Assembly (NCBI GenBank): GCA_025201705.1
Contig: MU617020.1
Coordinates: 1 to 26,767 of the forward strand
Direction: 5' to 3'
DNA: 26,767 nucleotides
DNA from: Dissophora ornata
Lineage: Eukaryota; Mortierellomycota; Mortierellomycetes; Mortierellales; Mortierellaceae
In this document: positions 19,001 to 26,767 of the stretch, in pieces
Layout of the letters: each line of letters begins with the position of its first letter
Position numbering within the stretch: the stretch's first letter is position 1
Made by a program: the position numbers and the translations under genes
The notes under the pieces: model-generated
What the model saw: the letters and a program-made list of their open reading frames with translations, nothing else
What the model was told of the DNA's origin: nothing
Databases searched by the model: none

Positions 19001-20134
19001 GGCCTTTTACCGCCTCAGCTCCTTGAAATGATGAAGCAAACATCATTTTTGCACACGGCAGATGTAGATCTGGATGCCAGCAAGAGCGATTCTCAGCAAG
19101 CCTGGTATTTCTTGCATCTGACATTCCAAGAATATTTCGCGGCAACATGGATAGCGCAGCATCTACAGGTTAAACAACCACATCCCTCAGCTGCGATGAT
19201 GACAGTGGAGCAAGCAAAAGCATTTGTGCAAGAGCATAAATACAACCCTCAATATGAGATTGTGTGGTGGATGGTAGCAGGACTTCTAGATGGAGAAGCA
19301 TTAGAAGAGTTTTTCGGTCTTTTGCAAGGATCACCACGCGATTTGATTGGAGGGCGCCATCAGCAAATACTTGCGTCTTGCCTGAATGAGGCGCGAGCTC
19401 GATTGAATACCACGGTGGTGGCCAGATTAGACGCAGAGCTGATGAAATGGCTGCGCTTTGAGATTCAAACCTGCCACAGCAAAGGAGGCAGAAGCATATT
19501 AGGTAGTCAGACCTCATTTCCAGAGGCCCTTCTAGTTGAGAACTTGAGTTCAGTCTTTTCCTGGAAAGCAATTCTTGTGGGAACTTTGGAAGCTCGTTCT
19601 ACATTATCAGAATCAGCCATCCAGTCCCTCCTTGGTGCACTCAAGGATGAGGACACAGATGTCAGGGAGTCAGCAGCATCAGCATTAGGCAACCAGTCTA
19701 CATTGCCAGAATCGGCCATCCAGTCCCTCATTGGTGCACTCAAGGATGAGGATTGGTATGTCAGGCAGTCAGCAGCATCAGCATTAGGCAAGCAGTCTAT
19801 GTTGCCTGAATCGGCCATCCAGTCCCTCATTGGTGCACTCAAGGATGAAGATTGGAGTGTCAGACAGTCAGTTACAGAGGCTCTTCATAACCAATACTAT
19901 TCACTATGCATTGCATTTCCGTGTCTAGCTGAAGATGAAATAGTCTGTGTCTATAAGAACCATCTGTTTCTTTATAGTTGCAGGCGTGTCATGTCTTTAC
20001 ATGTACAAGACAACCAACTTTGCTTCTACACGGAGCAAGGCCTAGTGCGCTCAAAACCCATTGATTCTGACAAGGAGAAAATCATCACATCAACCTTTAA
20101 AGCTGTTCAACACGAAGCAGGGATACATACATAA
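16089..20134 (+). CDS. NLR-like protein: TPR-like N-terminus, ARM-like helices, NACHT NTPase, HEAT repeats
   Basis: A single large exon encodes about 1350 residues. The frame has a TGA at 16043-16045 and no ATG until 16439, so the start must be spliced in. A fitting candidate is ATGAGTT at 15789-15795, with donor GTAAGT and phase-compatible acceptor aaag (ending 16088). Domains in order (residues counted from 16088): TPR-like motif (4-35); Ser/Thr-rich linker (85-150); all-helical ARM-like region (160-470); NACHT NTPase with P-loop GRAGIGKTT at ~684, Walker B LFILDGLDEI at ~761 and a sensor-like VITSRPSG; helical winged region; three HEAT-type repeats of 33 residues (nt 19601-19895, ~1172-1270); and an ~80-residue tail. 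NACHT proteins of this STAND type act as ATP-driven switches in recognition of non-self or in cell death. The nucleotide-binding residues look intact and the frame is uninterrupted. The ligand and effector function are unknown. No separate effector domain (HET, patatin, kinase) is fused to it. Confidence 0.9.
19601..19897 (+). repeat. Three tandem 99-nt HEAT-type coding repeats
   Basis: Units start at 19601, 19700 and 19799, each 33 codons, with the core ESAIQSL-GALKDED--VR-S. Units 1 and 2 agree at close to nine of ten bases. Unit 3 matches unit 2 almost perfectly in its first half and then diverges. Most differences between units cluster in the codons after KDED, the exposed loop between helices. 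Confidence 0.88.
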
Positions 20135-20197
20135 GGCACGCTGGAAAAATCAGTATCCTTGCAAGTGCCTGCCTGACTAAAGGTTTTTTCAATTGGT

Positions 20198-20203
20198 AAT
20201 AAA
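20198..20203 (+). terminator. Polyadenylation signal AATAAA of the NACHT gene
   Basis: AATAAA lies 63 nt after the TAA of the NACHT ORF. Assigned by motif and position. Confidence 0.5.
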
Positions 20204-21362
20204 TTGCAACATTCTTCACTTGCCCTATATGTCTATACTCTATGCATATTCATGCATTACAAATACAACAGATGATAGACTCCTTACGTCTACCATCTGA
20301 ACCAGCCACCATTTTGTGAGTCGTCGGTCTTTCTTTACTTCCATTTGAAGAATCCAATTAAGTGCTAACAAAATAAAGAACGAATGGATCTTCCGCGCCT
20401 GGTACTAGGTTTTTTCCCAAGAAACCTCATATCCAGGTATGTTTGTTCCGCCATACAATATTTCATCCGATATCACTAAATTCAAGCAACATACGCAAGT
20501 CTGGGGGTTTCGCGAGGTTTAGGTAGCTGTAGACAGGCCTTCTGTCGGAAGGTACTCCAAGCCATTGAGGACTATCTAGTTCTGCCGAACAAGCCATCTC
20601 CCCCCTCCAACAATACCAGTTGGCGACGACCGCTGCCGTTGGTTGCCGGATCCAGAGACCGTGATGTCAGATTGCGACATTATTGAGACGAAAGGCGAGT
20701 GCTTGCTTTTGGATTTAATTTCTTATGTGCTGTATATGGGCAAGTTCGGTGCAATGATGTGTGTGTATATGTTTCATTCCATGTCTGGTGCCAGATAAAT
20801 AAGAGAATTGAAATAGATGGAAAGGATATTTATTTCCTTTTTCTTTCCGGCAGCAGTAACTCACTTCTCTCCACCATATTGACTAGGGAAGGAGCAACCT
20901 CTGAGTCCAAACTTGATTAAATGGAAATGGGGGGAGGTGACTGAAAAAGACTCAGCTGGGTGGGTAATTCCGATCAAAATAAAGAAATGTTCAAGGAAAA
21001 GTGGATATGGGAAATCCATACCAACGGAATGGTTGATCGAGATCAGGGAATGGACTAAGCTATGTCGTTTGAATAACATGTATATGGAAACGTTAGTAGA
21101 AAAAGGGAGAAGATGGCAAAGATGCGGAGTAAAATCAATCAAACAAAACCAGCCGTCCTCTTCCGCGCCTTTGGGCCTTTCATTTTCTCAGTTGGACACG
21201 CACAACGAATTTTTTTTGTTTTAACATGCAGAGGGGTCATGGAAGACATGTTTTTTTTTTTTTGGTGCTCATTATTGTATAGACTAAATAAACTATAGTG
21301 CGTATACTTTTTTTGTTGCTACTGGCTCATAATCACGGCCACTTTTACCAGCCTCCGAGAAG
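20204..21362. other. Gene-free stretch between convergent units
   Basis: About 1.1 kb between the 3' ends of the NACHT gene (+) and the disordered-protein region (-). Open frames here are under 105 codons and show no motif. A small hairpin (CCTTC-tgtc-GGAAGG, near 20540) and T tracts (21210-21220, 21250-21262) are the only structure seen. An AATAAA at about 21287 (+) has no gene before it. Confidence 0.5.
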
Positions 21363-24300
21363 TCACTCAACAACTCGGTTCTCATCATCACCATCCTCCA
21401 GAAGTACCACAGCCGGCGCTGTGGGAACTGTAATTGACTGCAGATGCTTCTGAGGCTGGTTTGGATCGGCCAATGTCGCTGTCGCTGCAGTCGTAGTCAT
21501 AGTCGTAGTCGTAGTCGTTGAGGTCGATGTGGATGTAACGGCTCCCTTGGTGACAGGGGCTGCAGCAACCTTCTTCTGGGTTTCCTCTAATTGTTTTACT
21601 ACATCCTCGTCATCCAGGAAGAACACCGGCTCGGTCTGGACACCGCGCTCGCGACCCTCCACCATCTTGGCCATAGCGGCATGGACGATCGTGTAGAACA
21701 TGCGTATCGCAGAAATTGCCAGCAGCAAAGAGCTTTTGGCGGATCAGAACCAGATCGATTGGAGTGAGCAAGATCATCTGCGCAGCGGGAACAGGTGTCG
21801 TTAGTGTCTGAGGACGGTCCTCCTTGGAGTGGCCCTTTCTGAGAGTCTTCTTCTTGGTAATGCTGCTGCTGCCGCTTGTTGTCGCAGTTGGAATCTCGAG
21901 GCCGGCGGCGGGTCCGAAAGCAGACTCGAGACCGGAGACGCCCTTGCGCTTACTCTTGCCCTTGCTCTTCTTGGATTCACCAGATTCACCAGCAGTCAAT
22001 CGTGCCAAACGACGGGCCTCGCGCTCCTCGGCGCGGAGCTGCTGGAGGTAGATGCGACGGTCCTCATCTTCAACAGCAGGGGCCAATTCGACGTTCTCGG
22101 TGCCTTTAACGAAATCGTTAGACGTCAAATCCTGGTTGAAAGCCTCGGTCTGTGCTTGTTGTTGATCAGCCAAAGGACTATGTGGCTGTTTCACTTCCAA
22201 GGATCGAACCAGCTGCTCCTCGCTCTCATTATGTTTCCTCTCATCCTCACTATCGTCTTCATCATCTTGGGTATCATGGCGGTGGTCCGCAAGGCCCACA
22301 GAGGAGCATTGCGCACCAACACACTCTTGGCCGATATGAAAGAATCGTGCTTCCTGCGCCTGAGCTCGCTGTTCAGGACGTACTCCTCGTCCTCTTCGTC
22401 CTCCTCGTCATAGCCGTCTTCCTCATCAGAGTAGTGCCACTTCTCTGGCGGTGCGGTGCCGCTCACTTCGTAGTCCTCGTCACCACCCTCCTCATCGCCG
22501 TCATCTCCAAGACTGTCCGCACCCTTCTGGAGACGCAAGCTCTGGCGATGCCTGGAACGGAAGAGAGCATCCATGGCCCAGGTATCTTCGTCAACAAAGA
22601 TGGAATGACGGTTTGAAGACGAATTTGTACGGGGGACGACGGCGACATAAGGCACCTCTTCTTCGTCCTCCCCGGCACCTTCTTCCTCTTCATCCTCAGC
22701 AACGACGGGCCTCTGCTCGCCGTAGACATGGAACTGACAGTTGATAGCTTCGTTCATGGACACAATGCTGGAGCGCTTCTTGGTTGGTGAGATCAATCCA
22801 GTCCCTTGCTCCTCGATCGATACTCCTTCAGTCATGAACTGAGGTCCCTTCTCCAAGGTTGGGGACTTAGAGATCTGGTGATAATGCTGCAGCAGCTGTT
22901 GTTGCTTGGCAGCCACGGCCACCGCAGTCAACGTCGTCGTAATCGCCGAGAGCAGACGATCCTTCAAGGCGCCCATTTCCGATGAAGTGGTGGGTGACAC
23001 CGCTCCGTCCTTATTCGTCTTGCCGTTGCGGTTCTCATCAATGTCAGAGTCACTCGAAACCGAGCTTGTAATTGCCCTAGTAGTGGTCTTGGTAGACGTT
23101 GTCGCTGCCAAGGAGTCGGCGTTCTTAGAAGAGGGAGATCCATTTCCGTTCTTCAGACCCTGAGTATTGATTTCTCCCGAGTTGTGAGCAGATCCAGTCA
23201 AGGACTACAAATCTGCAAGACTCGACCGCACAGAAGAGTTGCGATCTTGTTGATAGAACGGGTTGGCCCGGATGATGCCTTCCAATGAGATACGGTTCGG
23301 GTGTTTCTGCAGATGGTCCTGGGGTTTGAATCCATGGGCTGGAGGCTGTGCAGTCTTGGTGAATCGTTCCTGGATATGATGAACTTTGCCGTACACGATC
23401 AAGCTGCTGCCGCTGCTCGAGGGGCTGCTCGAAGGGCTGCCAGAGATTGTGTTTGACAGAGGTGAAGGTATAGCGATGGTACCAAGGGTAAGAGGTGTCT
23501 GTCCTTCCAAGGTATTGCTGCGACCACGGGGGAGCTGTGGAGACTGGAGTGGCGAATGTGGAAGAGGGGAGCTCGGGCGTGGAGAGCTCGGGCGTGGAGA
23601 ATTGGGTCGGGGAAAAAGGGGTCGGGGGAAGGCCGACCTCGAGTCTTGTATGGGTGTCGTAGCCGCTAAAGCCGGGTTTGCTCTGCGTGGTGATGTCGTG
23701 GTTCAAGGAGGCGTTGGGGGATGGGATGGGCATGCCGTTGGCCTCGGAGCTCATGGGTACTGGATATTGCTGTGGAGAATGAGCTACTGGATGTGTGGGG
23801 ATGATGCTGAGCGGCGGTGGTATGGCCGTATTCTTGTTCAATGTGTTGTTCTTGTTGCTGCTGCTATTGTTTGTGGATGTGCTGTTGCTGTTTGGTGGAA
23901 TGCTCATGTTCCTGCGAGTACTGTTATCCGGTGACTGCAGGAATCCAGAGAGAGGACCCTGTTGGGAGAAGGCTGGGGCGGCTGTAATTGCTGTTGTTAT
24001 TGTTGCTGCTATTGTTGCTGCTATTGTTGCTGCTATTGCTGTTGCTGCATTGCATCGTACATATTCTGTCCAGATCCCTGTCTCTCCGGGTGATGCGGGG
24101 GTATCCGCGGCAGCAAAACTGACAACTGGCCAGAATGGCCGCTGTAGACACTTCCGTTAGTTGAACCCGCTGCGGATCCAGATCCAGAGCCGGACTGTTG
24201 TGTCTGAGTAATGGCGCCTCCAGTGATGGTAAAGCTGCGAATGGACGTAGGCGAGCTGGCAGCGTTGCTGTTGTTGCTGTCCATCGATATCTGCTGCATG

Positions 24301-24783
24301 GAATTGCGACCCAGGCGGCCCATGAAGTTCTTGGTCGGGTTCTCTTTCTTTGTGCTGAAGTCGGAGTCATAGGAGGCTCGGGCGGTGGCTCTGATTATAA
24401 GGTCTTTGGAGAGGAGTTGCCAACTCGTTTGTCGCCTGTGCAGTAGCCATGAGACTTCCATCACCTAGACGGCCACCTGTGGGCGAGCCAGGGCTCCGGG
24501 AATCAATAGGGGAGAGAGGAGATGCGGCAGAGTCGCCAGCAATGGATATTCTGAGTTGCGATTCGAGGGTTGAAGTTGAGCCTCGTATATTGTCCATAGA
24601 ACTATGGCTCCATTGCCCTTGTTGTTGCTGCTGTTACCTCGTCTGCTGCTGCTGCTGTTGCTTAGGCGAAAGTGGTGGCTCCGGTGCAGGCACAGCGTTC
24701 TGACCCGCCTTCTTAGCAATGGGTTGGGAAAGAAGAATTTGTGTCGTAGTTGTTCTTTGCTCCACCACAAGGTCGACGGTCAT
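21363..24783 (-). pseudogene. Disordered Ser/Pro/Gln/acidic protein gene, frame interrupted (pseudogene or unresolved model)
   Basis: Coding-like sequence on the minus strand begins at ATG 24781-24783 (MTVDLVVEQ) and ends at TGA 21363-21365. It is read in six segments. 24783-~24375 is broken by TAA at 24634-24636. ~24400-24036 follows and runs into a CAG/CAA tract with stops at 24033, 24021, 24009 and 23997. The next segments are ~23990-23515, then ~23515-22260 (in-frame TAG at 23205-23207), then ~22260-21740, then ~21740-21363. The segments alternate strictly between two frames. Content is mostly disordered: Q, N/S and P/S runs, acidic tracts (about 22400-22520, 22690-22660), a Lys/Arg-rich patch near 21960 and an EEREARRLARL helix near 22030. 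I recognise no domain. No convincing GT-AG introns bridge the frame changes, although CTAAC-like branch sites followed by AG occur near 21800 and 24150. Decay, assembly indels in repeats, or unusual splicing remain possible. Confidence 0.5.
23990..24048 (-). repeat. CAG/CAA tract with tandem 12-mer containing TAG
   Basis: On the minus strand the 12-mer TAGCAGCAACAA is repeated three times within a glutamine-codon tract. In the frame of the upstream segment this puts TAG codons at 24033, 24021 and 24009 and TAA at 23997. In the two other frames the same tract reads as Asn/Ser or Ala/Thr/Ile runs without stops. Confidence 0.85.
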
Positions 24784-25769
24784 GGGATTTGCCCTCTCAT
24801 CCGCCGATTGCCATTGTGAACCTCAATTGCGCGGAGATGATTTGGCGTGAGCGACAGGTTCATTGTCTGTCCAGAGCTGAAAAGTATCTCAAGGTCGTTC
24901 TTCTTTTTCATTTTGCTCTACTCATCCTAAGGATCTCAACAGAAGGCAATGACATTGGTTCGTGAAAAAAAAAAGAAAAAAAGGAATTCCCAGTGATAAA
25001 AATGAAGTTGTCGCGTACAGGGGATGTCATCTTCGTCGCAAAAAGATAAAGGGTTCTTTTATTGCACACGCTGATTTATATGCGACAGGGCCTGTGGTTG
25101 GGAAGTTGTTCCTATCTACTCCCTCCCCGTGGGAAGAATTGAGTTTGTAAAAGAACCATGGTTGAGTGGACGCTGGCATGCAGTCGAGAAAAATTGGATC
25201 AACCTCCAGTGCATGGCGTTTCAATTGTCTACGCAGATCCGTAGCCTTGCTTTCAGAAGGCCTGTTTCTCGAGCTTTTATTTATCGTGTATTCGACTGGC
25301 ACCATCAAAACGTGGAGTGCCATAGTCGTTCAAGCTGCGGCCAATTGCTCCGCGTATCGGGAGTACCGCATCTTGCCTTCGAGGCGAATTTTTTTACATC
25401 ACAGGAGCTCCAGGCTCCATAACAGTTAATTCAAGTGAATGTCGATGGAGGAAGAATTGATGAGCAATGCTGAAGAACAACCTCTCCATTTATACATTCC
25501 ATGTCAACCCATCGTAATGAGCAACGTCAAAGATGAATATGAGGTGCATGCCGAAATTCAATCTTCCCATCGTCGTTAAGGCACCTTCGCTCAATGAACA
25601 ATGAAACTTTTAGACGGTTCCCACTTTTCGAGGTGCTGAAAATGTTCTCTACCTCGTTCAGGTCGCCTTCAACAAAGCCATCCAGTACAAGCAGGCTTGA
25701 GCTGCGATGGTGCATATCGTCGACAGAGTTGTTGGCTAGTGCCTACAGGAAACTCATGTGCGATTGGAT
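24784..25769. other. Unassigned stretch upstream of the disordered-protein region
   Basis: No recognisable gene. The part nearest 24784 may hold the promoter of the minus-strand region. Frames at 25027-25323 (-) and 25527-25715 (-) are open but show no family motif. The second (DGFVEGDLNEVENIF...) has protein-like composition and may be a fragment. Confidence 0.4.
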
Positions 25770-26767
25770 CGTTCAATCATTCCTTGCTGAGTGTTCTGAA
25801 CATTGTTTTCCACGGCAGCTTGAGGAGTTCCTCTTCAGATACTATTTGTCTTTCGGTGACATGAGCACCATCAAATTTTCTAAAGTAAGGGAGACGAGTT
25901 GCGCAATGCCACACAATGCGTGTATTCATTGCCAACTGAGTAATTGCGACATGTGTAGCCCATGAGTGTTGATTAGTTTGACAGCTGTCTTGACGTGGCT
26001 TTCGTGTAGCCAAACGACCCCAAACTGTTCACATGTAATGCTCATTAGCTGATTGTCGAATTCCGGATTGCAAGATGTGCGGGAAGCAAATAGTTGTGGA
26101 AATATCAAAAAGGATTTGTCGGGTCGTGCCCTGAGAAAAACAAATCTAGTGCAAACATCAATCAAGAAGTCGAACGTGTTTTTTTGGTCCCGATGCGGGA
26201 AAAGGACCAGCTAGATCCATAGCCATATGTTCTCCGGGCATGCTAGCACGGATAACCGTCTTCGGATTATATAGCCTTTTTGAGTGATGTTTACTCTTTG
26301 TCATCCTGGGCTGCGTCGAACGCAATCCGCCCAATCTTGGACAAAGTACGACTTATTTTGCGCGTGGATTGTTTAACTATCGCGTTCGAGCCGATGTGGC
26401 CCATTTCATGTATAGATGCCAAGAACTGTGCACGATCATTCTCAGGAACCATGTCCTTTGGTACAGAGCCATCATCAAGAGCGTGAATAAGCTGTTGAAG
26501 ACATGCTGCTTCCCTATGTAGGGTTCTCTGGCAGTCTATAGTTTACTGGGAAATTACCTAGACAGCACATCACGCAGAATATTGAGAATGTCTGGCTTGT
26601 AAACCACCTTGGAATCCTAGTCAAGAATAGTTTCCTGCCAACCAGTAAGCATGGCATTCAGATCTTTTTGCGAATGAATGTGCGTCAATGCTCGGTGGTC
26701 AGTGTACAGAGTAAAGCGTTGTCCCCACAGGTAGTAGCGTTTCTATTCAAATCATTCAAATCAAATT
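25770..26767 (-). mobile_element. Decayed Ty3/Gypsy retrotransposon (RNase H-integrase part), runs off the window edge
   Basis: Reading the minus strand from the right edge, the pol order of a Ty3/Gypsy element can be followed through stops and frameshifts. The RNase H end comes first (about 26740-26540): YYLWGQRFTLYTDHRALTHI and a later ILRDVLSR, matching the family's YLxGxxFxLxTDHxxL and D-x-LSR. The integrase zinc-binding start (about 26450-26300) follows with IHEMGHIG. The integrase core (about 26165-25930) has DVCTRFVFLRARPDKS. The region after the core (about 25980-25800) has MNTRIV and SEEELLK. The catalytic DNGxEF block is no longer readable, and stop codons interrupt every domain, so the copy is dead. 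LTRs were not found; they would lie outside this window or be lost. Confidence 0.78.

Noticed and set aside
21829..22616. Plus-strand frames with apparent membrane helices (for example LLLALIMFPLILTIVFIIL)
   Set aside because: These are antisense of Asp/Glu-rich minus-strand coding tracts, which always read as Ile/Phe/Leu/Val on the other strand.
23924..24370. Third-frame minus-strand reading (Arg/Thr-rich, then Asn/Ser run) as the true protein
   Set aside because: Its composition changes abruptly and it lacks continuity with segments on either side; the Asn/Ser run comes only from the CAG/CAA repeat read out of frame.
1..26767. tRNA, rRNA or CRISPR elements
   Set aside because: No B-box/cloverleaf, rRNA-like block or regularly spaced repeat-spacer array was found on either strand.

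Overview
The window comes from a eukaryotic genome, most likely an early-diverging fungus of the Mortierella type. Genes are broken by short GT-AG introns, stops are followed by AATAAA/ATTAAA signals, and one gene has the NACHT-with-ARM-like-helices layout that I associate with Mortierellaceae. The lineage is inference from gene content; no marker search was possible.

Layout, left to right. 33-526 (+): 3' end of a tyrosine/dual-specificity phosphatase whose first visible exon begins inside the HCxxGxGR loop. 920-4017 (+): four-exon polytopic membrane protein of the TMEM245 / AI-2E-transporter-like family, with one GC-AG intron. 4452-6616 (+): seven-exon DHHC palmitoyltransferase, with the DHHC motif split by an intron. 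6740-7788: no gene seen. 7789-9725 (-): six-exon FAD-dependent monooxygenase with an 11-nt microexon. 9726-11195: intergenic region serving the monooxygenase (-) and the ribosomal protein gene (+). 11196-12581 (+): ribosomal protein eL8 (yeast Rpl8 / human RPL7A), with a 609-nt intron directly after the ATG that carries a 40-nt imperfect palindrome.

From about 12.9 to 15.6 kb lies a graveyard: a 72-codon orphan ORF, a ~245-bp sequence present twice in tandem, a decayed DDE-transposase end, and an unidentified frameshifted coding-like piece. 16089-20134 (+) is a ~1350-residue NLR-like protein (TPR-like start, Ser/Thr-rich linker, ARM-like helices, NACHT NTPase, three 99-nt HEAT-type repeats, short tail). 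20.2-21.36 kb holds no recognisable gene. 21363-24783 (-) is coding-like for a disordered Ser/Pro/Gln/acidic protein, but it alternates between only two frames and has in-frame stops inside glutamine-codon tracts, so it is either a pseudogene, a mis-assembled gene or an unresolved model. The right edge (about 25.77-26.77 kb, -) is a decayed Ty3/Gypsy retrotransposon (RNase H then integrase).

The housekeeping genes do not form a pathway. The left half is ordinary gene-dense fungal DNA. The right half is a repeat-rich accessory stretch in which an NLR-like gene sits between transposon remnants, a setting typical of fast-evolving self/non-self recognition genes. The observations most worth checking are the 11-nt microexon, the eL8 intron palindrome and alternative leader, the recently duplicated HEAT units, and the two-frame disordered gene.
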